The notes below the pieces were generated by a model. That model searched no databases. It saw only the letters and a list, made by a program, of their open reading frames with translations, and had not been told where the DNA came from. A program made the position numbers and the translations under genes. 53,715 bases of DNA from Cyanothece sp. BG0011 (GTDB taxonomy: Bacteria; Cyanobacteriota; Cyanobacteriia; Cyanobacteriales; Microcystaceae), in the NCBI RefSeq assembly GCF_003013815.1, contig NZ_PRLH01000140.1:1-53715 (forward strand), written 5' to 3'. Positions 35,284 to 44,582 of this stretch are shown here, in pieces; positions within the stretch are counted from its first letter, which is position 1; every line of letters begins with the position of its first letter.

Positions 35284-35430
35284 TAAATGGTTCCTCTGTA
35301 AAAATAGGTTTACAAAATTATTGGTCAAACCTTAGCATTGAATTGGGTCAAGAATCCACCGGAGATGTTCAAGGGCGGTTTCCCCTGTAAATTTACTAAT
35401 TTCTTAGTTTAACCATCATTTGTAAAATTT

Positions 35431-35898
35431 ATGGCGTATAAATTACTATTTGTCTGTCTGGGTAACATTTGCCGGTCTCCCTCGGCAGAAAATATTATGA
35501 ACTATTTAATCCAAGAAAGAGGGCTAGAAGGCAAAATTATCTGTGATTCTGCTGGAACTTCTAGTTATCACATTGGGGCATCCCCTGATCGACGAATGCA
35601 AGCGGCCGCAGCCCGTCGGGGTATAAAATTAGTGGGACAAGCCAGACAGTTTGATGTGTCTGATTTTGAAACGTTTGACATGATTTTAGCCATGGATCGT
35701 TCCAATTATCGGGACATTTTACAACTTGACCCCGATAACCTTTACAAAGATAAAGTCAGGTTAATGTGTGATTTTGCCAGTCAACATCGCGATCGCGAAG
35801 TCCCTGATCCCTACTACGGAGGGGAAGCGGGGTTTGATCATGTTATTAATTTATTATTAGATGCTTGTGACGGCTTATTAGAGGAAATTTTAAAGTAA
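35431..35898 (+). CDS. low-molecular-weight protein tyrosine phosphatase
   Basis: A 155-residue LMW-PTP. The P-loop is VCLGNICRSPSAENI (Cys-x5-Arg), close to the N-terminus as expected. The general acid loop is DPYYGGEAGFDHVINLL, with Asp-Pro-Tyr. A bacterial LMW-PTP dephosphorylates tyrosine or arginine residues, often in exopolysaccharide control or stress signalling. The stop codon shares a base with the start of sipA (TAATG), so the two are translationally coupled. Confidence 0.93.
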   Translation: MAYKLLFVCLGNICRSPSAENIMNYLIQERGLEGKIICDSAGTSSYHIGASPDRRMQAAAARRGIKLVGQARQFDVSDFETFDMILAMDRSNYRDILQLDPDNLYKDKVRLMCDFASQHRDREVPDPYYGGEAGFDHVINLLLDACDGLLEEILK

Positions 35899-36143
35899 TG
35901 GATGAACAACGAATTGCGGTGGGGAGTAAAGTCTCTTTAGTCAGTAAACCTCCCTATCTCAAAACTGCTGATCCCATGCCCATGTTACGGCCCCCTGACA
36001 TTTTAGACATTGGAGACGAAGGCATTGTTATGAACCGTCGTCCTGGGGGTTATTGGGGGGTAAAATTCGAGAAAGGAACCTTTTTGATGGAAAGTCAATA
36101 CCTTGCTGTTGCCACTATCCAAGAATCTCATACGGATGTTTAG
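35898..36143 (+). CDS. sipA: SipA, regulator of the NblS/Hik33 histidine kinase
   Basis: A small 81-residue beta-barrel protein (DUF3148). The core VGSKVSLVSKPPYLKTADPM, then LRPPDILDIGDEGIVMNRRPGGYWGVKFE, is the SipA signature. In Synechococcus, SipA binds and stimulates NblS (Hik33), a kinase controlling high-light and nutrient-stress genes; that role is from family knowledge. It overlaps the phosphatase gene by one base, hinting at a common regulatory function. A C-rich repeat tract follows. Confidence 0.9.
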   Translation: MDEQRIAVGSKVSLVSKPPYLKTADPMPMLRPPDILDIGDEGIVMNRRPGGYWGVKFEKGTFLMESQYLAVATIQESHTDV

Positions 36144-36189
36144 GTAAAGGGAATGGGGAATGGGGACGGCGTATGATGGGGGCTTTAGA

Positions 36190-36244
36190 CCCCCCACACC
36201 CCCCACACCCCCCACACCCCCCACACCCCCCTTTAAAAGGGGGG
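36190..36244. repeat. CCCCCCACA nonamer tandem repeat plus CCCCCC/GGGGGG hairpin
   Basis: Four copies of the 9-base unit CCCCCCACA are followed by CCCCCCTTTAAAAGGGGGG, a 6-bp perfect stem, then further G-rich runs (GGGGGGTAGGGG) to about 36275. The tract lies between sipA and the convergent fusion gene. It may act as a bidirectional terminator; the G runs could also form a quadruplex. Confidence 0.75.
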
Positions 36245-36277
36245 CAGGGGGGGTAGGGGGCAGGGGGGGTAGGGGCG

Positions 36278-38767
36278 TTAACGATTAATACAATCATCTA
36301 AATCATTCAAAACATAAGGGACTTCAGATTTAAACCATTGATTCCAAATTTCTGCCTCTGCTTGACTGGCAATAAATTCGTTAATAATCGTTTTCCATTG
36401 AGGATCATCATGGGGTAGAATTAGCCCGTAATATTCACAAGTTAATGGTTGAGGAGGAATCAGTTGATAGTTTTCTTGGGATAAAGATTGACGTTTTATT
36501 TCCCCAAGCAGTAAAATTCCCTCACTGGCTAAGACATCAATTTGTTCCTTTTCTAATGCTTCAATTCCACTCATTCTGCCATAAGAAGCGTTAAATCTTT
36601 CTCGGTTTGCTTGAGGATATTTTTCAGTAATAAATTGTTCTGTTGTCGTATTTTCTAAGACTCCGATATTAACATTCATCAAAGATTGAAACGGATTAAT
36701 TTTACCTAAGTTATTGACTTTTATTAAAAACTGTGTTCCTGTTAAAAAGAAAAAGTTAGAAAAACTAACCTCAGATAGCTCCTCTCGAATGGTATTCGGT
36801 CCACATTCTAAATAAGCTTGTTTTTCTTTGACTAATTCAAACCGGTTATCTAAATTAGAAGCCAGTTGAACCACTTCAATTGCAGTGTTCATATCATAAT
36901 TTTCTTGTAAATATTCCCCTAATTCATCAATAAAATCGGTACAATATCCTGCCCATTCTCCCTCATTATTAATATAGCCAAAGGGAGGCGCATCTCCCCT
37001 CAACGCTACTTTAAGAACCCCAGTATTGGCGATTTCTTCCATAATTGATCCTGACGCGGTAACATTGGTTTGTTGTTGGATAGGGGACGGAATAATGGCC
37101 ACAGGAGGAGTGTCTTGATAAGCTTGTTCGAGTTGTTCAGGGGTCAGAGATTGGATCGTCTGTAGGGTTAATTTTTCTTCGCTAATTTGCTGGTTATAGG
37201 ATGCACTAAGATAGGGTAAATAGTTATTATCTTGGTTAAGATAAGCTTCAAAAAATGCCACCGTTACCCCTTTGAGGTAAGCGTTTCCTAAGTCTGCATT
37301 ATCACCAATTAAAAATTTAGGAAGTCCTTCCACGCCTTCGGTATCGCTTTCTAAGGTACTGGAAAAATGAGTCCCCGGAACCATCACAGAAAGGTGTTTT
37401 TTGGGGGTATTTAGCCAGATAAAAGGATGAACTTGTTCGATCATCATAGGGGTCACTAAGTCTTGACTCCCTCCGACAATGAGGGTGGGAATATCAATTT
37501 TTTTAATTTCTTCAGGACCAAACAGAGAACTTCCCAAAGGATGGGCCAAAGCGATCGCTTTAATTCTCTCATCTCCTAAGTTATAGGTTTGCTGGGGTAA
37601 GTAACTGCCACGACATTGCAGAAATAGAGACGAATTCAATAGGGGATTTTTTTGTTCGCAGTCTTGGGCGAGTCGTTGATGATTAATATTAGCCCCTGCC
37701 AGGGAATAAGCGGTCGATCCCCCTAAAGAATGACCTAAAACACCCACTTTGTTTAAATCTATCCCCATAACCCAGGATGTATTCGTTTTAGCCAGTTTTT
37801 CTAGTTCATCTAAGAGGTTTTTAATATCTAGGGGCCGACTGACAAATTCCATGGGACTGAGGACAACTCGTACTTCTCCCTGTAAAAAGTCCTCGCGATA
37901 GGTTAAATCACTACCAATATGACGAGGAACGGCCACAGCAAAGCCATAGGATGCTAAATGCTCCGCAATGCTATAGTTTCCTTGATAAGAGCCAAATCCA
38001 TGACTAATAATGACTAAAGGAGATGGGGTTTCTTTTCCTTGAGGAAGATAAAAGTCGACTTCTAAAGGATAATGGGTAGTCAGTCCTTGATTAGTTTGAC
38101 GAAGATTAGCAATTTCAAAGGTTATTATCTTTTTTTGCGCTTTAAACTGCCCAACTTTCCGTAAATCGGTTAATTGATCTAAATTGCCGAATTTTTCTGT
38201 TGTTGCTTCGTTGTTAGATTGTTGAGCGATCGCGTTAATACTGGTTTGGGTATAGTCAGATAAAGCAGTGAAAGCTTGGAGCAATTCTAGCATTCCATCG
38301 GTTTCGAGTCTTACGTCTCGGCGAGGAAAACGACGTAAAACGTTGATGATGCCAACCCCTTCAGGGTCAGCCGCAGAAAGGACTAAAGATGACCGTAAAG
38401 CGTAAAATCCGTTGGTATTTCCTTCCATTTGCACTAAGTCTCCTACCCGTTTAAGGAGAGTTTGGCCGATCCCAACTTTAGTAAAATTAGAAACAAGCAC
38501 AGGACTAACAGGAAAGCGTTTCTGTAGCAGTCCTCGAAACTGATTTAAGGTAGCTTCATCAAGATAATTAGTATATTTTGCTAAATCTGAGGAAATTTCT
38601 CCCGTTTTTTCAAACTTTTCCAAGGAATCGAGAGAAACGGTAAACTCTCCTAACACCGAAAGGTTAAAAACGACTCTTTCTGCACTAAGAATCGGTTTTC
38701 CTTGTCCGAGTAATATTAAAAAAGTGAGAGAATAAAATAGGGATTTACATACTTTTTTAAGATTCAT
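36278..38767 (-). CDS. exported alpha/beta-hydrolase (DUF1400 type) fused to a family 3 solute-binding domain
   Basis: An 829-residue protein. It starts with a signal peptide (SLFYSLTFLILLGQGKPILS). Residues about 31-165 match DUF1400, the N-terminal domain of cyanobacterial exported hydrolases. Residues about 210-510 form an alpha/beta-hydrolase: oxyanion HGFGS (256-260), nucleophile elbow GHSLGG (345-350, Ser347), candidate acid Asp436 and His467. After a linker, residues about 575-829 form a periplasmic amino-acid-type binding domain (IMEEIANTGVLKVALRGD, then APPFGYINNEGEWAGY, closing with AEIWNQWFKSEVP). The continuous frame rules out a simple neighbour effect. The enzyme might release a ligand that the second domain senses or passes on. 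That is an inference. Confidence 0.85.
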   Translation of the reverse strand: MNLKKVCKSLFYSLTFLILLGQGKPILSAERVVFNLSVLGEFTVSLDSLEKFEKTGEISSDLAKYTNYLDEATLNQFRGLLQKRFPVSPVLVSNFTKVGIGQTLLKRVGDLVQMEGNTNGFYALRSSLVLSAADPEGVGIINVLRRFPRRDVRLETDGMLELLQAFTALSDYTQTSINAIAQQSNNEATTEKFGNLDQLTDLRKVGQFKAQKKIITFEIANLRQTNQGLTTHYPLEVDFYLPQGKETPSPLVIISHGFGSYQGNYSIAEHLASYGFAVAVPRHIGSDLTYREDFLQGEVRVVLSPMEFVSRPLDIKNLLDELEKLAKTNTSWVMGIDLNKVGVLGHSLGGSTAYSLAGANINHQRLAQDCEQKNPLLNSSLFLQCRGSYLPQQTYNLGDERIKAIALAHPLGSSLFGPEEIKKIDIPTLIVGGSQDLVTPMMIEQVHPFIWLNTPKKHLSVMVPGTHFSSTLESDTEGVEGLPKFLIGDNADLGNAYLKGVTVAFFEAYLNQDNNYLPYLSASYNQQISEEKLTLQTIQSLTPEQLEQAYQDTPPVAIIPSPIQQQTNVTASGSIMEEIANTGVLKVALRGDAPPFGYINNEGEWAGYCTDFIDELGEYLQENYDMNTAIEVVQLASNLDNRFELVKEKQAYLECGPNTIREELSEVSFSNFFFLTGTQFLIKVNNLGKINPFQSLMNVNIGVLENTTTEQFITEKYPQANRERFNASYGRMSGIEALEKEQIDVLASEGILLLGEIKRQSLSQENYQLIPPQPLTCEYYGLILPHDDPQWKTIINEFIASQAEAEIWNQWFKSEVPYVLNDLDDCINR

Positions 38768-38867
38768 TGATATGCGATCGTATCAAGTTAATTGTTAATT
38801 CTTTATTTTCTACGATCTACTAAGCTAAATCAAGTTAGCTTAATTATTTATTCCTTATTCCCTTCAA

Positions 38868-39665
38868 TTAACCAATTCTACCCGTAATATAATCTTTGGT
38901 TTTCTGTTGTTCTGGAGCAGAAAAAATAGCATCGGTTTGGCCAAATTCGATCATTTCTCCTAAGTACATAAAAGCAATATAATCAGACACTCTAGCTGCT
39001 TGGTGCATACTATGGGTGACAATAATCATGGTTACTTTTTCTTGTAAGTGACTGATTAATTCTTCTATACTATTAGTAGCAATGGGATCAAGAGCAGATG
39101 TAGGTTCATCTAATAAGATAACTTCCGGTTCTGTTACTAACGCTCTAGCAATACATAAGCGTTGTTGTTGGCCTCCAGATAAGTCATAAGCTGATTTATG
39201 TAAACGATCTTTGACTTCGTTCCATAAGGCAGCATTTTGTAGGGCTTTTTCTACTTTTTCATCTAAAATACTTCTATTTGTTTCTCCCCTAACTCTCAAA
39301 CCATAGACCACATTTTCATAGATTGACTTAGGAAAAGGATTCGGTTTTTGAAAGACCATACTGACTCGCATTCTCACTTCAATGGGGTCAACTTTAGGGC
39401 TTAAAATGTTTAAGGAATCAAGGCGTATTTCCCCTTCATAACGGTTATTTGGATAGAGATCGTGTAAACGATTAAAACATCGTAATAACGTCGTTTTACC
39501 GCAACCAGATGGACCAATTAAAGCCGTTACTTTTTGCTGAGGAATCCTAAAACTAACATTTTTAATAGCGTGAAAATCTCCATAGTAAAAATTAAAGTTT
39601 TTAACTTCTACTTTCGGGTTGATAGTTTCTAAATGATGAGAATTATTAGAAAAATTGTCTACCAT
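38868..39665 (-). CDS. pstB: phosphate ABC transporter ATPase PstB
   Basis: A 265-residue PstB ATPase, which powers high-affinity phosphate import through PstCA. Motifs: Walker [22 protein letters not shown]-loop [16 protein letters not shown], signature [15 protein letters not shown], Walker [14 protein letters not shown], switch [20 protein letters not shown] and KPNPFP are PstB-specific. The start overlaps the end of pstA by seven bases. It is the last gene of the pst operon; phoU is not adjacent. Confidence 0.96.
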   Translation of the reverse strand: MVDNFSNNSHHLETINPKVEVKNFNFYYGDFHAIKNVSFRIPQQKVTALIGPSGCGKTTLLRCFNRLHDLYPNNRYEGEIRLDSLNILSPKVDPIEVRMRVSMVFQKPNPFPKSIYENVVYGLRVRGETNRSILDEKVEKALQNAALWNEVKDRLHKSAYDLSGGQQQRLCIARALVTEPEVILLDEPTSALDPIATNSIEELISHLQEKVTMIIVTHSMHQAARVSDYIAFMYLGEMIEFGQTDAIFSAPEQQKTKDYITGRIG

Positions 39666-40612
39666 TTGATACCTTGACGTAAACGATAACGTAAATAAAT
39701 TGCAAGTCCATTAATGCCTAAAGTCATCATTAATAACACCGTTCCTGCTGCTGCTGCATTCACTTGAAAATCTTGTTCAGGACGAGATACCCAGGTAAAC
39801 ATTTGAATAGGTAGAACGGTAAAAGGAGCATTTAACCAGGCAAAGAATTTCTGAAAATTGAAGAAAGGAAAGGTCATTTCCAGAGGTAAAAAAGGAAACT
39901 CACTGTTAAAGGGTGATTCGGGTAAAAAGGCAATAAAAGTTAATGCGCCAATGGTAATTAAAGGGGCAGTTTGACCAATAGCACGGGCTAAACCGATAAT
40001 AATTCCCGTTAAAATACTGCCAGAAGAATAGGGTAAAATATGATCCCAGATGGTTTGCCATTTCGTTGCACCAACGGCATAGGAAGCTTCCCTTAAACTA
40101 ATAGGAATGGCTCGAATTGCTTCACGAGTGGTAACAATAACCACAGGTAAAATTAACAATGCTAAGGTTAATCCTGCGGTTAAAACACTTTGTCCTAACT
40201 GAAATTGATAGACAAACAATCCTAATGCTAATAAACCATAAACAATGGAGGGAACACCAGCTAAATTAGTGACATTAATTTCAATAATCGCTGATAGCCA
40301 ATTCTTGCGAGCATATTCTTCTAAATAAATACCCGAAGCGATGCCAAGGGGAATGGCAACACAGGCGGTTACAAACATAACTAGACTGGTGCCAACCCAA
40401 GCCGAAAGAATTCCCGCTTGCTCTGCTTTACGACTCGGAAAAGAGATAAAAAATTGTGGGGTTAAACGGGGTAAACCTGCGATAAATATTTGTAAAACTA
40501 ATCCCACTAAAATGAAAATAGCTACAAAAATAATCAATAATCCTAAAATAGCAAAGCAACTATCTATCAGCTTACGTTTAGAAATATCATTAACTAAATG
40601 TTTCTCTGACAT
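39659..40612 (-). CDS. pstA: phosphate ABC transporter permease PstA
   Basis: A 317-residue inner-membrane permease of the phosphate importer with six predicted helices. The BPD-transport region reads [20 protein letters not shown], followed by [21 protein letters not shown], the EAA loop that docks with Pst[17 protein letters not shown] is the periplasmic segment typical of PstA. The ATG at 40612 follows 11 bases after the pstC stop. Motif order and length fit the family. Confidence 0.95.
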   Translation of the reverse strand: MSEKHLVNDISKRKLIDSCFAILGLLIIFVAIFILVGLVLQIFIAGLPRLTPQFFISFPSRKAEQAGILSAWVGTSLVMFVTACVAIPLGIASGIYLEEYARKNWLSAIIEINVTNLAGVPSIVYGLLALGLFVYQFQLGQSVLTAGLTLALLILPVVIVTTREAIRAIPISLREASYAVGATKWQTIWDHILPYSSGSILTGIIIGLARAIGQTAPLITIGALTFIAFLPESPFNSEFPFLPLEMTFPFFNFQKFFAWLNAPFTVLPIQMFTWVSRPEQDFQVNAAAAGTVLLMMTLGINGLAIYLRYRLRQGIKW

Positions 40613-40623
40613 AGACCTAAAAC

Positions 40624-41553
40624 TTAATAAATTTCTCGATAACGTTTTGCCAAAAAGTACCCAATAACATTGAGAATTAATGTTATTATCACTAACGTTA
40701 AACCAGCAGCAAAAATTGTTTGATATTCTACTGTTCCGTGGGGTAAATCCCCTAAACTAACTTGGGCAATATAAGCGGTAATGGTTGCCCCTTGCTCTAA
40801 AGGATTTAAGGTTAATTGAGGTAATAAACCCGATGCAATGGCGACAATCATTGTCTCACCAACGGCACGAGAAGCTCCTAAAATATAAGCTGCACCAACC
40901 CCTGAAATAGCAGCAGGAAAGACCACTTTTAAGGCAGTTTGTAAACGGGTTGCTCCCATCGCATAAGACCCCTCTTTTAAGACCACAGGAACCGCTCTCA
41001 TGGCATCTTCGCAGATTGAACTCACTAACGGTAAAATCATCAAACCCATAACTAAACCACCGCTTAACATATTAAAAGTGGGTAGATTAGTAAATACTTT
41101 TTGTAGTAAAGGAGTGACTACTAATAGGGCAAAGTACCCATAAACCACTGTAGGAATAGCTGCTAATAATTCTAAGATTGGTTTAACCCATTCTCTCAAT
41201 TGTACTGAAGCAAACTCACTTAAATAAATAGCCACAGTGGTTCCTAATGGAATCGCCACCAATAAAGCAATGGTTGAAGTCACTAAAGTTCCTGAAAGCA
41301 GGGGTAAAATGCCGTAATGTTTATCGTTAAATAAAGGAGTCCATTGAGTGTCCGTTAAAAAATTAATAATAGGGACTTGCTGAAAAAAAAGCCAAGATTC
41401 TGTAACTAAAATGTACAAAATACCGAAGGTTGTCCCTACTGAAGATAAAGCAGCTAGAAAAAGGGCAAACTCTATAATACTTTCTCGAATATTCCGAAAA
41501 ACACTATTAGAAATTTGCCCATTCCTATTATCTTTAGATAAAATTGGTGTCAT
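40624..41553 (-). CDS. pstC: phosphate ABC transporter permease PstC
   Basis: A 309-residue permease paired with PstA. It has an N-terminal helix region (IIEFALFLAALSSVGTTFGI), FLTDTQWTPLFNDKHYGILP typical of PstC, and the EAA loop (KEGSYAMGATRLQTALKVVFP). The pore helices lie at IPTVVYGYFALLVV and GASRAVGETMIVAIASG. Only three bases separate its start from the end of the binding-protein gene, so it is tightly operonic. Confidence 0.95.
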   Translation of the reverse strand: MTPILSKDNRNGQISNSVFRNIRESIIEFALFLAALSSVGTTFGILYILVTESWLFFQQVPIINFLTDTQWTPLFNDKHYGILPLLSGTLVTSTIALLVAIPLGTTVAIYLSEFASVQLREWVKPILELLAAIPTVVYGYFALLVVTPLLQKVFTNLPTFNMLSGGLVMGLMILPLVSSICEDAMRAVPVVLKEGSYAMGATRLQTALKVVFPAAISGVGAAYILGASRAVGETMIVAIASGLLPQLTLNPLEQGATITAYIAQVSLGDLPHGTVEYQTIFAAGLTLVIITLILNVIGYFLAKRYREIY

Positions 41554-41556
41554 AAC

Positions 41557-42495
41557 TTAGCGAATGGCTTGAGCTAATTTTTGCTTATGTGCTTGATAGT
41601 CAGTGCGAGGAATAGAGCGAACTTCTTTAACTAATTCCGGCGCACTATCTAAATAGTATTCTACAAATTCTTTAACAGCAGAGTTACTTTTTACTGCGTC
41701 AAGATTAACGTAGATAAAGATAGGCCGAGCTAAAGGTGTATAAGTTCCATCACTCACGGTTTTAGAGGAAGGAGCAACCCCATTAATTTTTAAAGCTTTG
41801 AGCTTATTTTTATTTTCTTCGTAGTAGGTATAGCCAAAGTAAGCTAATGCTTGTTTATCATTAGCCACCCCTTGAACTAATACATTATCATCTTCACTGG
41901 GAGTATAATCAGTGCGACTATCCCCTGAGTTACCGATAACTTCATCAGTAAAATAATCAAAGGTTCCTGAGTCTGCACCGGGTCCATATAGCTTTAAGGG
42001 AGCATTGGGCCAGCTAGAATTAACTTGATTCCATCTAGTAATTTTATTAGTAGCAGCCGGTTCCCACATCTTTTTAAGTTCTGCTGTTGTAATATTTGTT
42101 AAAGGATTATCTTTACTAACAACAACAGTAATGGCATCATAAGCAACAGGAATTTCCATATATTTAACTCCTGCTTTTGCACACATTTCTTTCTCACTAT
42201 CTTTAATGGGTCGAGAAGCATTAGAAATGTCTGTCTTTACCGCTTCGTTATCAGAACAAAACTTTTTGAAACCACCACCCGTTCCAGAAATCCCAACGGT
42301 TACTTGAACCGCACCCCGTTTTTTATTCTGAAACTCTTCGGCCACCGCTTCAGTAATGGGATAAACCGTACTAGAACCATCAATTTTGATGACCTGACGA
42401 CCTTGGGAGTTAACAGGAATATTACTCAAGTTAACTAAGAATAAGCCTAATGCAAATGCACCGGCAAAAAGCCAACCATTTACGTTAATGTTCAT
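41557..42495 (-). CDS. pstS: phosphate-binding protein PstS/SphX type
   Basis: A 312-residue periplasmic binding protein. The N-terminus has a hydrophobic signal segment ([18 protein letters not shown]). The ligand pocket is marked by [30 protein letters not shown] and [13 protein letters not shown]. The [20 protein letters not shown] block places it in the PstS group often called SphX in cyanobacteria. It begins the operon pstS-pstC-pstA-pstB. The symbol sphX would be an alternative. The gap upstream shows degenerate TTAAC-type repeats but no clear Pho box. Confidence 0.92.
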   Translation of the reverse strand: MNINVNGWLFAGAFALGLFLVNLSNIPVNSQGRQVIKIDGSSTVYPITEAVAEEFQNKKRGAVQVTVGISGTGGGFKKFCSDNEAVKTDISNASRPIKDSEKEMCAKAGVKYMEIPVAYDAITVVVSKDNPLTNITTAELKKMWEPAATNKITRWNQVNSSWPNAPLKLYGPGADSGTFDYFTDEVIGNSGDSRTDYTPSEDDNVLVQGVANDKQALAYFGYTYYEENKNKLKALKINGVAPSSKTVSDGTYTPLARPIFIYVNLDAVKSNSAVKEFVEYYLDSAPELVKEVRSIPRTDYQAHKQKLAQAIR

Positions 42496-42736
42496 CGCTG
42501 ATTATTTCCTAATGGGTTAATTTTTGTCATTCAAAGGTAAGCCCGATCTATTATTTCAAAAAAAGTATTAATTAGGGTTAAAAAATAGTAAAAAATAGAT
42601 TAACTTTACTAATATTTATTGTGTTTTTAACCTAAATTTAGTTTAAAAATTATTTTTTAGTTAAAACTGTATTAATAACAAAAAAATAGCAAATTTATGT
42701 TTATTATCTAAAAAGAAATTTTGCGATTTTAGAAAA
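42496..42736. promoter_or_regulatory. divergent promoter region between pstS and tonB-like gene, weak Pho-box-like words
   Basis: This very AT-rich gap should drive both leftward pstS and the rightward TonB-like gene. Words fitting the cyanobacterial Pho-box unit (TTTAACCT near 42625, TAGTTAAA near 42658) occur, but not as clean 11-base direct repeats. I therefore mark control by SphR/PhoB as possible, not shown. Confidence 0.3.
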
Positions 42737-43702
42737 ATGACCTTAATCAGACCAATTTACAATCTATTATTAAAGTTTCGTTTTTTGTTTCGACCGATGT
42801 TTTTTCTTTCCCTAATCTTTCATATTGGGTTTTTAAGCTTACCCCTTCCTTCTTCTCCTGAATTAGAAGAAAATAAGACAGAAGAAATTGAAGAAAAAGT
42901 AGAAATTACTCGTTTAATTCCTCCCTCTCCTCAACCGTCTCCTAACAACCCTAAAACACCACCGAAAGTTAAATCGACTCCGACACCAACACCTATCCCA
43001 AGTCTTCCAAAAGTGAGACAACAACCCAGACAACCCCCTCGACAAATTCCCAGAATTACTACCCCTTCTCCCACTCCTCAAATTACACCAACTCCTCAGA
43101 AAACCCCCTTACAAACCACCCCTAAACCTTCCCCGTCTCCCACTCCCAAACAAACACCCACACCCAATCCAACACCGACACCGACACCAACCCCAACCCC
43201 TACACCTAATCAAGAATTAATAGAAAACGATGTAAATAATTTAGAAAATCAGAATGAAATTGCTTCGGAAGCAGGTTCAAGTTTATTAGAAGAATTAAGA
43301 CCAAGAATTTTAAAACGTTTAGAAAAAAGTAGTAATGATTTAGACGCAATGAAAGAATATATTGATACGCTACCGATACAATTTATTCGAGAAGAACATA
43401 TTCCTTTCTTTTTAACAGAAGAAAATCAACTCAAACCAGAAACATTAGGATTTCTAACTATACCTCAAACCAGTCCTTATGGTGCTTATTTTGATTATAT
43501 TGAACCGGTTGTTAAAAATGAATTAGGGTTTGAAATTAATCAATTAGAAGAAGAATATGGTGATTCTTTATTCTATGAAGCTAAAAACTCATCAGACATT
43601 ACATTTTATATGAGTGTTGTTAAATTAAAAGGTAGTGGTGCTTTATTAGTTTTATGGATTAATAACCCTAATAACTCCCAAACTTCTCAACCTTTTGAAT
43701 AA
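42737..43702 (+). CDS. TonB-like proline-rich periplasm-spanning protein
   Basis: A 321-residue protein with one N-terminal membrane anchor (MFFLSLIFHIGFLSLPLPSS). An acidic stretch follows, then a long Pro/Thr/Ser linker (repeated TPTPTP, about residues 80-155) and a folded C-terminal domain (about 200-321). This is the layout of TonB, which transfers energy from ExbB/ExbD to outer-membrane transporters. The C-terminal sequence is not an obvious TonB match to me. The call relies on architecture and the convergent exbB-exbD-exbD set, whose last stop lies one base away. Confidence 0.75.
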   Translation: MTLIRPIYNLLLKFRFLFRPMFFLSLIFHIGFLSLPLPSSPELEENKTEEIEEKVEITRLIPPSPQPSPNNPKTPPKVKSTPTPTPIPSLPKVRQQPRQPPRQIPRITTPSPTPQITPTPQKTPLQTTPKPSPSPTPKQTPTPNPTPTPTPTPTPTPNQELIENDVNNLENQNEIASEAGSSLLEELRPRILKRLEKSSNDLDAMKEYIDTLPIQFIREEHIPFFLTEENQLKPETLGFLTIPQTSPYGAYFDYIEPVVKNELGFEINQLEEEYGDSLFYEAKNSSDITFYMSVVKLKGSGALLVLWINNPNNSQTSQPFE

Positions 43703-43703
43703 A

Positions 43704-44147
43704 TTATGATTCTTCATTTTCTGCTGTAATTGCTAAAGAAACTCTTTCTTTTTCTAACTGTTTTAATTGAATTAAAATCTCGATAACTTGTTTATAAGAG
43801 ACTGTTTTATCTGCCATTAATAAAACGGTTCCTGTTTTTTGCTTCATTAAATAGTCTTGAACAATTATTTTTAGTTGTTCTACTGTTTCTATTCTTTGCT
43901 CATATTGATTAATCGTAAAACTATCATCAGATTTCAATGTAACAATTAAATTTTTACTTTCTGTATCCATTGATGTTTCTGCTGTTTCTTCATCACTAGG
44001 TAATTCAACTTTAACCCCTTGAGGACTGGTAGTTAAATTCATCGAAACCAACACAAAAAATGCTAATACAGACATCATTACATTAAGCATCGGTATTAAA
44101 TTAATACTAGGGATGGATTGCTGAGACTTTTGATTTTTAAATCGCAT
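43704..44147 (-). CDS. ExbD/TolR-family protein (second copy)
   Basis: A 147-residue biopolymer-transport protein. It has one membrane helix (LIPMLNVMMSVLAFFVLVSM) and a periplasmic domain closing with KTGTVLLMADKTVSYKQVIEIL. ExbD normally has an essential Asp in this helix; here the position reads PMLNVMMS, with Asn replacing Asp. The neighbouring copy keeps Asp (PMIDVLMS). So this subunit may be the non-proton-carrying partner. It is the last gene of exbB-exbD-exbD. Confidence 0.88.
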   Translation of the reverse strand: MRFKNQKSQQSIPSINLIPMLNVMMSVLAFFVLVSMNLTTSPQGVKVELPSDEETAETSMDTESKNLIVTLKSDDSFTINQYEQRIETVEQLKIIVQDYLMKQKTGTVLLMADKTVSYKQVIEILIQLKQLEKERVSLAITAENEES

Positions 44148-44156
44148 AATTTACAT

Positions 44157-44579
44157 TCAACTTTCTTTGTCAATTGCTAAGAATACTTGCTTTTCACTTA
44201 TTTTACTCAGTTTATTTAATAACTGCGAAATATCTTGATAAGATAATTCTTCATCTGCTTTAATAATGACTTCTCCTGATAAATTTTTATCTAAGAAAAT
44301 AGAGACATTTTGCAGCATTTCTTCTTCCTTAACTATTTCCTCACCAATAAATAAATTTTTATCTTTGTCTATTCCAATAATTAAGGTGGGTTGATTAGTG
44401 TCTTGTTGTTCAGTATTGCGATTATTTTCTATTCCTGGAACATTAATATTGCCTAATATTTGGCTAGTTAAGGTCATAGAAGTAATGATGAAAAAGAGTA
44501 AGACTGACATTAAAACATCAATCATAGGCACTAAATTAACTTCCGGGACAGACGAAGATCGTTGTTGTTTAAATTTCAT
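44157..44579 (-). CDS. ExbD/TolR-family protein (first copy)
   Basis: A 140-residue ExbD. The membrane helix is VPEVNLVPMIDVLMSVLLFF, with the proton-relay Asp in PMIDVLMS. The periplasmic domain includes TLIIGIDKDKNLFIGEE and GEVIIKADEELSYQDISQLL. It would form the ion-driven motor with ExbB. Only three bases separate its start from the exbB stop, and nine bases follow before the second exbD. Confidence 0.9.
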   Translation of the reverse strand: MKFKQQRSSSVPEVNLVPMIDVLMSVLLFFIITSMTLTSQILGNINVPGIENNRNTEQQDTNQPTLIIGIDKDKNLFIGEEIVKEEEMLQNVSIFLDKNLSGEVIIKADEELSYQDISQLLNKLSKISEKQVFLAIDKES

Positions 44580-44582
44580 TTT

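Noticed and set aside
36053-36297. Pro- and Gly-rich frames over the CCCCCCACA tract
   Set aside because: They arise from the simple repeat (runs of Pro-His or Gly-Cys-Gly) and overlap sipA or the fusion gene on the wrong strand.
42496-42736. Pho box upstream of pstS
   Set aside because: Individual TTTAAC-like words occur, but not as the regular direct repeats expected; such words are also frequent by chance in this AT-rich gap.
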